36,872 bases of DNA from CAZSVE01 sp964610175. Lineage in GTDB: Bacteria > Pseudomonadota > Gammaproteobacteria > HK1. This document shows, one piece after another, positions 14,907 through 23,923 of this stretch. The notes beneath the pieces were generated by a model. That model was not told the origin of the DNA. It searched no databases and saw only the letters and a list, made by a program, of their open reading frames with translations. The DNA is taken from contig CAZSVE010000025.1 in the NCBI GenBank assembly GCA_964610175.1, forward strand, positions 1 through 36,872, in the 5' to 3' direction. The position numbers were made by a program, and so were the translations under genes. Each line of letters opens with the position of its first letter. The stretch's first letter is position 1.

Positions 14907-16397
14907 ATGAGTAAAGAAATTTTACTGGTGGTGGAGGCCGTCTCTAACGAAAAAGGTGTAATGCCGGAGATCATATTCCAGGCGATCGAGGCGGCGCTTG
15001 CCAGCGCCACCAAAAAACGCTATCGGGAAGATATTGAAGCCCGTGTTAGTATTGATCGGAAGACGGGTGATTATGAAACGTTTCGGCGCTGGGAAGTTAT
15101 GGACGATGAGAGCATCGATGGGGTTTTGGAATTCCCCTCACGCCAGATTCTACTGCAGGATGCTCGGGTGCGGGATGCCAACATTCAACCCAATGATTTC
15201 ATCGAAGAACCTATTACGTCGATAGCCTTTGGGCGTATCGCCGCTCAAACGGCCAAGCAGGTCATCGTGCAGAAAGTGCGTGAAGCCGAGCGCATCCAGA
15301 TTGTGGAGGCCTATCGGCATCGTGTAGGAGAATTGGTAAATGGTGTCATCAAGCGTGTCGAGCGTGGTCACGCCATACTGGATCTTGGAGGAAACATCGA
15401 GGCATTTATTTCGCGTGATGAGATCATCCCCAAGGAATCGGTGCGTCCGGGTGACAGGTTGCGTGGAGTTTTGCGTCAAGTCAGAGCCGAGAGTAAGGGG
15501 CCACAACTTTTTGTTAGCCGCACCGCACCGGAATTCTTGATTCAACTTTTTTCTTTGGAAGTTCCCGAGATCGGAGATGGGTTGATCGAAATCGTAGGCG
15601 CTGCGCGTGATCCGGGATCACGCGCTAAAATAGGCGTACGTACCAGGGAACCCAGAATTGATCCGGTTGGTGCCTGTGTCGGCATGCGGGGAGCGCGGGT
15701 ACAAGCGGTGTCCAATGAACTCGCAGGCGAGCGCGTCGATGTTATCCTTTGGGACGAGAACCCGGCCCAATATGTAATTAACGCCATGTCCCCGGCGGAT
15801 GTCGCCTCTATCGTCGTGGATGAGGAAGCTAACGCCATGGACGTCGCTGTCTCCGAAGAAATGTTATCACAAGCCATTGGTCGTGGCGGCCAAAATGTCC
15901 GCTTGGCCAGTCAACTCACTGGCTGGGATCTCAACGTAATGACGGACAAACAAGCCGTGGAAAAGGTCGAAGCGGAGGTAGAGCGTTCCGTTGCCGTATT
16001 TATGGAGCAGCTCGATGTCGATGAGGAAATTGCAAGCATTCTAGCCCAAGAGGGATTTTCCAGCATCGAAGACGTTGCCTATCTTCCCATGCATGAAATG
16101 TTGGCAATCGAGGAATTCGACGAGGACATTGCCACTGAACTCCAATCCCGAGCGCGCGATGTGCTTCTTAATCGTGAGATTGCCGATGAAGAACGCCTGA
16201 GCGAGACGGAACCGGCACAGGATTTACTGGCTCTCGATGGCGTGGACAAGGAGCTGGCATATATCTTGGCGAGCCGGGGGATCGTGACACGGGAGGATTT
16301 GGCTGACCAGTCCGTGGATGAACTGGTGGAACTTGCCGATATAGATGCCGATCGCGCTGGGGTTCTTATCATGGCTGCCCGTGCGATTTGGTTCTAA
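14907..16397 (+). CDS. nusA: Transcription termination/antitermination factor NusA
   Basis: A 496-residue RNA polymerase-associated factor acting in pausing, termination and antitermination. Order of domains: N-terminal polymerase-binding domain (about 1-130), S1 domain (GELVNGVIKRVERGHAILDL, about 135-200), two KH domains (RIDPVGACVGMRGARVQAVS and SQAIGRGGQNVRLASQLTGW), and the two C-terminal acidic helix-hairpin-helix repeats (from about 365) typical of Proteobacteria. Length matches E. coli (495). It starts 26 nt after rimP. The TAA stop is followed with no gap by a family-1 repeat, which separates it from infB by an unusually long 331 nt. Confidence 0.96.
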   Translation: MSKEILLVVEAVSNEKGVMPEIIFQAIEAALASATKKRYREDIEARVSIDRKTGDYETFRRWEVMDDESIDGVLEFPSRQILLQDARVRDANIQPNDFIEEPITSIAFGRIAAQTAKQVIVQKVREAERIQIVEAYRHRVGELVNGVIKRVERGHAILDLGGNIEAFISRDEIIPKESVRPGDRLRGVLRQVRAESKGPQLFVSRTAPEFLIQLFSLEVPEIGDGLIEIVGAARDPGSRAKIGVRTREPRIDPVGACVGMRGARVQAVSNELAGERVDVILWDENPAQYVINAMSPADVASIVVDEEANAMDVAVSEEMLSQAIGRGGQNVRLASQLTGWDLNVMTDKQAVEKVEAEVERSVAVFMEQLDVDEEIASILAQEGFSSIEDVAYLPMHEMLAIEEFDEDIATELQSRARDVLLNREIADEERLSETEPAQDLLALDGVDKELAYILASRGIVTREDLADQSVDELVELADIDADRAGVLIMAARAIWF

Positions 16398-16508
16398 TTT
16401 GTTTGTTTTCCGCTCAGCTTCACAATGGGATCAAGTTTTACAAGGCATCGATTCCGCCCTGCTGATACTCGATCATGTTTCATCGGTTCGAGGCGAAGCT
16501 TCGCTAGG
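16398..16508 (+). repeat. Family-1 dispersed repeat between nusA and infB
   Basis: Begins TTTGTTTGTTTTCCGCTCAG directly after the nusA stop and ends GGCGAAGCTTCGCTAGG. The remaining about 220 nt to infB contain no gene; an A/T-run hairpin (about 16660-16680) is visible. Confidence 0.8.
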
Positions 16509-16728
16509 TATGGGTAGGGAGGTGGATTGCAAAAGCTTCCGATCATACTCCATGACGAGGTGGAAATGGGCACTAAAACTGCGTTTATGTACAATTCTGA
16601 TAATTGGTGTGTTTTCAACGTGGTCAGGGAGTAAAAATGGATTTCGCATACGACCCCGGATTTTTTTATGAAAAAAACCAATAGCATCAGTGTTTGCCAC
16701 TGAATTCATAGGCTCTGAGGTAATATAA

Positions 16729-19392
16729 ATGGCCGAGGTAACGGTAAGACAGCTTGCCGAGGTAATAGGAACTTCGGTGGACCGGTTGTTAGTGCGCCTG
16801 GATGAGGCCGGTTTGCCACATCGTGATCCCAGTGAGTTCGTTAATGAAAGGGATAAAGGCAAGCTTTTGTTATATCTTCGGCGGATCCACGGGAAAGACG
16901 ATGGGTCGGAATCACCGCAGAAAAAAGTAACTTTGAAGCGAAAGTCGGTCAGTGAAATAAAGATCCCAGCCAACCAGAATCGAACCAGTGGGCGCCCCCA
17001 CACAATTACACGAGGGCCAGCGAAAACAGTAACCGTGGAGATTCGGAAGCGCCGTACCTATCAACCGGAGGTCAGCACCAAGACCAGGACGGTAAGGAAC
17101 GATGTAGAGGAATCTGCTGCACGCTCCCGCATGGAGGCGGCGAAACGTGCGCTGCAGGTGGAGGCGAAACAACGCCATCAGGAAATGGAAGAGAAGCTTC
17201 GAATCGAGCGGGAGGTGCGTGAACATGAACAGGTACGGAAAAGGGCAGAGGAACGCGCGATAAGGGAAAAGCGTGGAACTGTTTCCAGCCCCGTTTTGGA
17301 AGAGGCCTCTTCCTCGGAAGTCAAGGCATCATCACAGTCGATTACCCCGAAGTCTGGGCTAACGGAACCGCTGCTGACCGTACCCGCTCCGGAGGTGGAA
17401 CTACTAAAACCTGTATATGGCCGGCATGAAGGAAAGGAAAGGGGAAAGGCTAGAGGGAAGGATAAAGAGAAGAGGAATCAGGAAAAGGATGCGAAGATCG
17501 AGCGAAAAGAACTCCATGTAACCACCGAAAAGCAAGGGCGTCGAAGAAAAAAGCCGAAGGCATATCGATCCTCTCCCCCCGCAACGACCCGACATGCAGA
17601 ATCCAGGCACGGTTTCGAAAGGCCAACTGCTCCCGTCGTACGCGAAGTAACCATCCCCGAAACCATTTCCGTGGGGGAATTGGCACAAAAGATGTCTATA
17701 AAGGCATCCGAACTTATCAAGGTAATGATAAGTCTTGGGACCATGGTTACTATCAATCAAGTTATCGATCAGGAGACCGCAGCCGTCGTGGTGGAGGAAA
17801 TGGGTCACAAGGCAAAGCTTTTCAGAGAAAACGCCCTTGAAGAGACCCTAACCCAACAACAGGCGGTTTCCAGCAAGGATGATCAAGTTCCCCGAGCCCC
17901 TGTGGTTACTATCATGGGACATGTGGACCATGGAAAAACTTCTTTGTTGGACTACATTCGACGGACGAAGGTAGCCTCCGGCGAGGCAGGTGGCATCACC
18001 CAGCATATCGGGGCGTATCACGTAGAGACGTCGGAAGGAAATATTACCTTTCTGGATACACCGGGTCACGCGGCGTTTACTGCCATGCGCGCCCGCGGTG
18101 CCAAAGTTACCGATATCGTGGTATTGGTCGTGGCGGCCAACGATGGCGTTATGCCGCAAACCCTCGAGGCCATACAGCATGCAAAGGCAGCAGGGGTTCC
18201 CTTGATTATTGCCGTGAACAAGATCGACTTGGAGAATGCGGACATCGAACGAGTCCAACAGGATCTGGCCAGTCGTGATGTAATCCCTGAAGCTTGGGGT
18301 GGAGACACGATTTTTGTAAAGGTCTCCGCCAAAACCGGTGAGGGCATCGATAATCTGCTCGAATCTATTTTACTGCAAGCCGAAGTACTGGAGCTGACCG
18401 CGCCGAGAATGTGTTCCGCCAGTGGCGTGATCATCGAGTCTCGCCTGGATAGGGGACGTGGTCCTATTGCCACCGTGTTGGTACAGGCCGGGTATTTGAA
18501 AAAAGGCGCCATATTGCTGGCGGGACAGGAATTCGGCCGAATTCGTGGTCTGTTCGATGAAAGAGGAAAACCGGTGGAAGAAGCTGGGTCGTCGATTCCC
18601 GTGGAGGTCCTCGGTCTTTCCGGACCACCCAAGGCGGGCGAAGAAGCGATCGTTGCAACGGATGAGCGTAAAGTTCGGGAAATCGCATTGTTTCGGCAAG
18701 GCAAATTCAGGGAGATACGGCTTGCCAAGCAGCAGGCAGCCAAGTTGGAAAATGTGTTCGATCAAATGACCGAGGGCAATATGAGTACCTTGAACCTCGT
18801 GATCAAGGCCGACGTGCAGGGTTCTTGCGAGGCGCTTACCGATATATTGACGAAACTGTCCAACGATGAGGTTCGCGTCAACGTCATTGCCGGCGGCACG
18901 GGTGGCGTCAGTGAAACGGACGTCAATCTGGCTGTCGCCTCCAAGGCCATCATCATCGGATTCAACGTCCGCGCAGATACGGCAGCGCGCCAACTCATCG
19001 AGTCCGAAGGTGTCGACATCCACTACTTCAGTGTTATTTACGATGTCATAGATACCATTCAACAAGCCGTAAACGGAATGCTGGAACCCGAGTTCAGGGA
19101 GGAGATTATCGGAATCGCCGAGGTGCGGAGTGTCTTTCGTGCGCGGAAATTCGGCGCAATCGCCGGTTGCATGGTAATAGAGGGTACGGTACGTCGCAGC
19201 AATCCCATCCGGGTGTTACGTGACAACGTAGTGATTTACGAGGGAGAGCTGGAATCACTGCGCCGCTATGCGGAAGATATCCCGGAGGTCAAGGTTGGCA
19301 CCGAATGCGGTATCGGGGTGAAGAACTACAACGACGTAAAGGTACAGGATCAAATCGAAGTCTATGAGAGAGTGGAGGTAAAGCGTACATGA
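16729..19392 (+). CDS. infB: Translation initiation factor IF-2
   Basis: An 887-residue GTPase that brings initiator tRNA to the 30S subunit and promotes subunit joining. The N-terminus has the small IF2_N domain (VTVRQLAEVIGTSVDRLLVR), followed by a long charged Lys/Arg/Glu-rich linker (about 100-300) and a second IF2_N copy (SVGELAQKMSIKASELIKVM). The G domain begins about residue 393 with G1 GHVDHGKT (397-404), G3 DTPGHAAF and G4 NKID. Domains II-IV then reach the C-terminus with the fMet-tRNA-binding domain. Length matches the E. coli protein (890). In most relatives rbfA follows directly; here an ATPase/TOPRIM-like pair intervenes. Confidence 0.96.
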   Translation: MAEVTVRQLAEVIGTSVDRLLVRLDEAGLPHRDPSEFVNERDKGKLLLYLRRIHGKDDGSESPQKKVTLKRKSVSEIKIPANQNRTSGRPHTITRGPAKTVTVEIRKRRTYQPEVSTKTRTVRNDVEESAARSRMEAAKRALQVEAKQRHQEMEEKLRIEREVREHEQVRKRAEERAIREKRGTVSSPVLEEASSSEVKASSQSITPKSGLTEPLLTVPAPEVELLKPVYGRHEGKERGKARGKDKEKRNQEKDAKIERKELHVTTEKQGRRRKKPKAYRSSPPATTRHAESRHGFERPTAPVVREVTIPETISVGELAQKMSIKASELIKVMISLGTMVTINQVIDQETAAVVVEEMGHKAKLFRENALEETLTQQQAVSSKDDQVPRAPVVTIMGHVDHGKTSLLDYIRRTKVASGEAGGITQHIGAYHVETSEGNITFLDTPGHAAFTAMRARGAKVTDIVVLVVAANDGVMPQTLEAIQHAKAAGVPLIIAVNKIDLENADIERVQQDLASRDVIPEAWGGDTIFVKVSAKTGEGIDNLLESILLQAEVLELTAPRMCSASGVIIESRLDRGRGPIATVLVQAGYLKKGAILLAGQEFGRIRGLFDERGKPVEEAGSSIPVEVLGLSGPPKAGEEAIVATDERKVREIALFRQGKFREIRLAKQQAAKLENVFDQMTEGNMSTLNLVIKADVQGSCEALTDILTKLSNDEVRVNVIAGGTGGVSETDVNLAVASKAIIIGFNVRADTAARQLIESEGVDIHYFSVIYDVIDTIQQAVNGMLEPEFREEIIGIAEVRSVFRARKFGAIAGCMVIEGTVRRSNPIRVLRDNVVIYEGELESLRRYAEDIPEVKVGTECGIGVKNYNDVKVQDQIEVYERVEVKRT

Positions 19393-19538
19393 TCCCGTGA
19401 GTCGAGAAACTACCAATGTGAAAGATCATTCCAGCTTTTCACTTTGGCCCTTCGATCCACTCATCGACTGGAAGCATGCTTTGAAAACCACCTGTAGTTC
19501 TCGGATCGAGATCCATAGCGATACGGATCTCCAAACTC

Positions 19539-20699
19539 ATGATAGTTTCCCGCATTCGACTGAAAAACTGGCGTAATTTTCGTGACATTGGTGTCAAACT
19601 GAAAAGCCGGCAGTTTCTCATCGGACCCAATGCCTCGGGCAAATCCAATTTTTTGGATGTATTCCGTTTCCTGCGGGACATCGCGAGTACGGAAGGGGGA
19701 GGATTACAAAAATCCCTCAAGGATCGCGGGGGTGTATCCAAGATTCGCAGTTTGGCTGCCCGTCGGGATCCAGAGGTCGCTATTGAGGTTCATCTGGCGG
19801 ATAAACCCGGTAATCTCCACGAATGGCGGTATGGAATTGGCATCGAACAAGAGACGAGAGGATATCGACGGGCTCTACTGACCTATGAACGGGTGTGGCG
19901 GGGAAACGAGAAAATCCTGGATCGCCCTGATGAGGAAGACCGTAAAGATCCTGTTCGGCTTACCCAGACGTTTCTTGAACAGATCAACGCCAATCAGGCG
20001 TTTCGTGATATCGCCGATTTCTTCCAAAGCATTGCGTATCTTCACCTTGTCCCGCAACTGCTTCGTTTCGCTGATTCCATTCAAGGTCGGGTTCTGGAAA
20101 GCGACCCCTTCGGTCAGGGTTTCCTGGAGCGGATCGCCGGAACACCGGACAAGACACGTCGATCCAGACTGGAGCGCATAGAAAAGGCACTGAAGACGGT
20201 AGTCCCTCAGCTCGAACAGCTCCAGTTCATCAGGGATTCCGCTACCGGACGGCCCCATTTGCAAGCATTATACGCTCACTGGCGACCCAAGGCCGGTTGG
20301 CAACGGGAAGATCAATTCTCCGATGGCACCTTGCGTCTTATCGGCATATTGTGGGTATTACAGGAAGGGAACAGTCCGCTTTTATTAGAAGAACCGGAAC
20401 TATCGCTCAATTCCGGGATCGTGAGTCAATTGGCGCCGCTCATCAGCAGGATGCAGCGTACCCCGCGTCGGCAGGTGCTCATCAGTACCCATAGCGATGC
20501 CTTGCTGACGGATCCTGGGATCGATGGGCGTGAAGTGCTCATCCTTGATCCCAGCAGAGAAGGCACCGGGGTTCGACCGGCATCGGCTATCGATGATGTC
20601 AAGGCGCTGCTGGGGGCGGGTTTTACGGTGGGAGAAGCCGCTTTACCGAAGACGAGACATTCTGATATGGATCGGTTTGCTGCCACCATTTCCCCATAG
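19539..20699 (+). CDS. AAA/ABC-type ATPase of OLD/RecF-like class, putative defence
   Basis: A 386-residue ATPase with an ABC-type head. Visible motifs are Walker A GPNASGKSN (29-37), signature-like FSDGTLRL (260-267), Walker B LLLEEPELSL (281-290) and switch His in ISTHSDALL (315-323). The N-terminus (VSRIRLKNWRNF) is typical of RecF/OLD-like AAA_15/AAA_21 proteins. The middle (about 120-240) is helical and shorter than an SMC coiled coil. It has no nuclease domain of its own; the following gene encodes a TOPRIM-like protein, giving a split ATPase + effector arrangement as in PARIS (AriA/AriB) or split OLD systems. The start ATG 19539 lies 146 nt after infB. It is not part of the normal translation operon, so lateral insertion is likely. 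Function as defence is inference. Confidence 0.85.
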   Translation: MIVSRIRLKNWRNFRDIGVKLKSRQFLIGPNASGKSNFLDVFRFLRDIASTEGGGLQKSLKDRGGVSKIRSLAARRDPEVAIEVHLADKPGNLHEWRYGIGIEQETRGYRRALLTYERVWRGNEKILDRPDEEDRKDPVRLTQTFLEQINANQAFRDIADFFQSIAYLHLVPQLLRFADSIQGRVLESDPFGQGFLERIAGTPDKTRRSRLERIEKALKTVVPQLEQLQFIRDSATGRPHLQALYAHWRPKAGWQREDQFSDGTLRLIGILWVLQEGNSPLLLEEPELSLNSGIVSQLAPLISRMQRTPRRQVLISTHSDALLTDPGIDGREVLILDPSREGTGVRPASAIDDVKALLGAGFTVGEAALPKTRHSDMDRFAATISP

Positions 20700-20705
20700 C
20701 AACCG

Positions 20706-21329
20706 ATGGACAGGTCTCGTTGTATTTTGGCGGTGGAGGACCGACTCAGTGAGGCGGTTGGACACAAGCTGCTCGTATACTTCGATATGGAACCGACCAC
20801 TACGATTGGTAATCGCGGTTCCGGTTATCTCAAGAAACGGGCGCGAGACCTTAATCGAACGGCAAAGGGTTTTCCGGTATTTCTCCTGACGGATCAGGAT
20901 TCCCCAAAGCACTGCCCAATCGAGATCATGAAGGGTTGGCTTCGAGCCCCATGTAATGAGGGGTTCATTTTTCGGATAGCGGTCATGGAAATCGAGTCCT
21001 GGATCATGGCTGATCGACAGGCATTCGCGAGTTTTATCGGCATAGATACAAACGATATTTCAGATAATCCCGACAGTATCGAAAACCCCAAGGAATTTAT
21101 GTTGGATTTGGTGCGCAAACACGGAAAGCGTGATCTGAAAAATGCTTTGATACCTTCTCCCGGATCTACCGCGCGAGTCGGACCAGAATATAACTTGGTC
21201 ATGAGCCGATTCGTTGCCCGACAATGGGATGTTCGGCGAGCGGGTAGCGAATCCCCCAGCCTGCAACGAGCCATCTCCGCGCTGCGATCATTCAAATATC
21301 AGACGGGACGGCAGGTTTCGGATGCCTAG
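20706..21329 (+). CDS. TOPRIM-like (DUF4276-type) partner protein, putative effector
   Basis: A 207-residue protein encoded 6 nt after the ATPase. It resembles DUF4276-type proteins with a TOPRIM-like metal site: an early acidic motif LAVEDRLSEAV (Glu11, Glu16), then LLTDQDSP (Asp63, Asp65; the DxD of TOPRIM) and MEIESWIMAD (Glu95, Glu97, Asp103). Such proteins occur next to ABC-type ATPases in phage-defence loci and are thought to be nucleases triggered by the ATPase. The last 8 nt overlap the start of rbfA (ATGCCTAG), so the module is translationally tied to an essential-operon gene. I am fairly sure of the family-level resemblance but not of activity. Confidence 0.72.
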   Translation: MDRSRCILAVEDRLSEAVGHKLLVYFDMEPTTTIGNRGSGYLKKRARDLNRTAKGFPVFLLTDQDSPKHCPIEIMKGWLRAPCNEGFIFRIAVMEIESWIMADRQAFASFIGIDTNDISDNPDSIENPKEFMLDLVRKHGKRDLKNALIPSPGSTARVGPEYNLVMSRFVARQWDVRRAGSESPSLQRAISALRSFKYQTGRQVSDA

Positions 21330-21675
21330 GGAATTCAACCGCGCAGAGCGAATGGCGTATCACATTCAGCGGGAACTCTCCGCGTTGCTCGTGCGCGAGA
21401 TAAGTGATCCCCGTTTGCGAAACCTGACCATTTCCGAGGTTGAGATTAGTCGCGATCTTACGCATGCGACGGTATATTTTACCGGCCAGGATACGATGAA
21501 TATGGAAGAGACCTTGATAGCGTTGCGGCGGGCATCCGGGTTCTTTCGAAAGAATCTTGCTGCCCGAATCCGTGCAAGGGGCGTACCTAAACTCGAATTC
21601 GTGCATGATCATAGCTTTGATCAGGCAACTCGCTTGTTGGCGTTGATCGATGAAGTTGCAACTTGTGACCCGTAA
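21322..21675 (+). CDS. rbfA: Ribosome-binding factor A
   Basis: A 117-residue KH-fold protein that binds the 30S subunit during late 16S rRNA 5'-end maturation and cold adaptation. The conserved parts are visible: FNRAERMAYHIQRELSALL, REISDPRLRNLTISEVEIS, DLTHATVYFT and the C-terminal RIRARGVPKLEFVHDHSFD. The ATG at 21322 lies inside the last codons of the TOPRIM-like gene (8-nt overlap). A longer open frame upstream has no homology. Translation therefore probably depends on ribosomes finishing the inserted gene. A tail-to-tail pair of family-1 repeats separates it from truB. Confidence 0.94.
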   Translation: MPREFNRAERMAYHIQRELSALLVREISDPRLRNLTISEVEISRDLTHATVYFTGQDTMNMEETLIALRRASGFFRKNLAARIRARGVPKLEFVHDHSFDQATRLLALIDEVATCDP

Positions 21676-21756
21676 TTTATGATCTGCCTATCGATATCAT
21701 CTGTCGACATGAATCGATGGGCCATCCAGGCAAGTGGGGGAAATTTCGATTTATGT

Positions 21757-21868
21757 CCTAGCGAAGCTTCGCCTCGAACCGACAAAGCATGATTGAGATT
21801 TAGTAGAGCAAAATTGGCGCCTTGTAAAACTTGATTCAATTGTCAAGCTGAGCGGGAAATAAACAAAT
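21757..21868 (-). repeat. Family-1 dispersed repeat, minus orientation
   Basis: Starts CCTAGCGAAGCTTCGCCTCG and ends AGCGGGAAATAAACAAA. Forms an inverted pair with the copy at 21871-21983. Confidence 0.82.
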
Positions 21869-21870
21869 TA

Positions 21871-21983
21871 ATTCGCTTGTTTCCCGCTCATCTTCGCAAA
21901 GGAGTCACCATTTACAAAGCGCTAATTTTGCTCTACTCATACCAAATCATGCTTCATCGGTTTAAGGCAAAGCTTCGCCGGGC
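21871..21983 (+). repeat. Family-1 dispersed repeat, plus orientation
   Basis: Second member of the inverted pair; starts near GCTTGTTTCCCGCTCATC and ends GGCAAAGCTTCGCCGGG. Together the two copies make a roughly 227-bp inverted repeat that could form a long hairpin in the rbfA-truB intergenic RNA. Confidence 0.82.
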
Positions 21984-22099
21984 ATGGTCGAATCTCAAGC
22001 AGTATGGATGTACGCAATGAAACGACGGGGAAATCCGCTTTCGGTAACTTGAACACGCAACCCGAACACACATCGCAAACTCACCCATACCAAACCATA

Positions 22100-23023
22100 A
22101 TGAATCGGCGAGCAAAAAGAGGACGAAATATTCAGGGGATTCTACTTCTGGATAAGCCTATCGGCATGGGATCCAATGAGGTCCTGCAAGTCATCAAGCG
22201 TTTGTATCGTGCGCAAAAGGCTGGGCATACCGGCAGCCTGGATCAACTCGCCAGCGGATTACTCCCTATTTGCATGGGAGAAGCTACCAAGCTATCGGGC
22301 TTTCTTCTCAACGCAGATAAGCGTTATCGAACCGTTTTCCAACTGGGGGAAAAGACCACGACGGGAGACGCGGAAGGAGAGGTTCTGGAAAGGCGTTCCG
22401 TAGACCACATAACACGCGCTCACCTGGAACGTGTACTTGCCGAATTTAAGGGAAAGATCGAGCAGATCCCCCCTATGCATTCCGCGATCAAATACAAAGG
22501 GCAGCGACTTTATAAGCTTGCGCAACAAGGTGTAGTGGTAAAAAGGCAACCGCGCACGATTACCATCCACGCGCTTCAGCTTTTGGGCTTCGGTGAGGGG
22601 TTGGTGGAACTCGATATCCGTTGTTCCAAGGGTACCTATATCCGTACCCTGGCGGAAAATATCGGTGAAGCGTTGGGTTGTGGCGGGCATGTTCAGCAAT
22701 TACGCCGCACGGAGTCTGGTCCCTTCCACGAAACCGATATGATAACCTTGGACCAGTTACGGGAGCTGACTGGACCTTCGAGTCTGCCTGCGTTGGACGC
22801 ATTACTACTTCCCATGGATGCCGCGCTTTCCGACTGGCCACGGGTAAGTCTCCCGGAAGATGTGGTCTATTATCTCACCAAGGGGCAGCCGGTATTGATC
22901 CCCCACGCACCTACCCATGGTCGGGTCAGGATCTACGATGCTCGGCAGCGATTTTTGGGGGTCGGTGAGATTCTGGATGACGGTCGCGTTGCGCCACGGC
23001 GACTCTTTACGAGGCCATCATGA
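22100..23023 (+). CDS. truB: tRNA pseudouridine(55) synthase TruB
   Basis: A 307-residue enzyme that makes pseudouridine 55 in the T-loop of tRNAs. The N-terminal motif GILLLDKPIGMGSNEVLQ is followed by the catalytic loop GHTGSLDQLASGLLP, with catalytic Asp48. Downstream motifs such as GEKTTTGDAEGE, the YKGQRLYKLAQQG loop and RCSKGTYIRTLAEN are typical. The catalytic-loop sequence differs from the usual ALDPLATG (here SLDQLASG), but the aspartate is kept. I use ATG 22100, where homology begins; the open frame extends to 22004. A C-terminal PUA-like region is present. Confidence 0.94.
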   Translation: MNRRAKRGRNIQGILLLDKPIGMGSNEVLQVIKRLYRAQKAGHTGSLDQLASGLLPICMGEATKLSGFLLNADKRYRTVFQLGEKTTTGDAEGEVLERRSVDHITRAHLERVLAEFKGKIEQIPPMHSAIKYKGQRLYKLAQQGVVVKRQPRTITIHALQLLGFGEGLVELDIRCSKGTYIRTLAENIGEALGCGGHVQQLRRTESGPFHETDMITLDQLRELTGPSSLPALDALLLPMDAALSDWPRVSLPEDVVYYLTKGQPVLIPHAPTHGRVRIYDARQRFLGVGEILDDGRVAPRRLFTRPS

Positions 23024-23076
23024 AGCAATGGCTTGAAGCGGGCAGATGATTCTCTTTCGACAATCGATATGGTGGT

Positions 23077-23187
23077 CTGGCGAAGCTTCGCCTCGAACCG
23101 ACAAGGTATGACCCGGCATTGGTGAAACAAGGTTATTGTTCTGTAAAACTCGACTCATTTGCAAAGATGAGCGGGAAATAAACAAAA
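23077..23187 (-). repeat. Family-1 dispersed repeat between truB and rpsO
   Basis: Starts CTGGCGAAGCTTCGCCTCG and ends TGAGCGGGAAATAAACAAA. It enlarges the truB-rpsO gap to about 410 nt; the rest (23188-23434) must hold any rpsO promoter or leader and contains no gene I can support. Confidence 0.82.
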
Positions 23188-23434
23188 TATTCGGATACTA
23201 CGACATGTGTTCGTCGGATACGGTTCTCCGAAAACACCGAAGAATTGCCGCCTTTCCTATAGGGAGGGGCCTTCCTCCAGTATTCGAAATCGAAGAACAA
23301 GTATTGCTTTCTCCAACGAAAGGCAACGATTTTTCTCGGCGTTTCGCATGGTGTATTTTGCCGATACCGCCCTTGTTCGAAAGAGTACGGGAGAGGTAGA
23401 ATACCATTGATATTTTAAGAGGTAAGTAGGACCC

Positions 23435-23704
23435 ATGGCACTTGATACAGAGAAAAAAGCGCAAATCATAGCGGAATCTCGGCGATCGCCGGGAGACACC
23501 GGATCACCGGAGGTGCAGATTTCCCTATTATCTGCCCACATTCAGCACCTCACAGGCCATTTCAAGACCCACGTTCACGATCATCACTCGCGGCACGGGC
23601 TGGTAAAAAAGGTCAGTCGACGCCGGAAGCTTCTTGAATACCTGAAACGAAAAGATATCGAACGTTACCGTTCCCTGATCAATCGCTTGGGTCTTCGCAG
23701 ATAG
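23435..23704 (+). CDS. rpsO: 30S ribosomal protein S15
   Basis: An 89-residue primary rRNA-binding protein of the 30S platform, of exactly the usual length. It shows the conserved GDTGSPEVQISLLSAHIQHL segment and the C-terminal RRRKLLEYLKRKDIERYRSL. AAGAGGTAAGTAGG precedes the ATG as ribosome site. In Gammaproteobacteria it is co-transcribed with pnp and represses its own translation through a leader pseudoknot; I did not identify that structure with certainty here. Confidence 0.97.
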   Translation: MALDTEKKAQIIAESRRSPGDTGSPEVQISLLSAHIQHLTGHFKTHVHDHHSRHGLVKKVSRRRKLLEYLKRKDIERYRSLINRLGLRR

Positions 23705-23923
23705 GTGCGTTTCCGTTGCAAATCCATGCCGGAATAGTGAATGCAAGAGACAGTCTTCCTTTCCAACGAAGTGGAAAACCGGTGGTCGAGAGGGAAAGTT
23801 GCACTCTTCTTGCCGAACATTTCGAGCATATCTCGATATTTGTAAGTGTATTCCGGCCGAATTACAGGCCTTTGTGAATAACAAAGAACAAAAGCAAAAT
23901 AACCTTGAATTTAAGGAAGGCTA

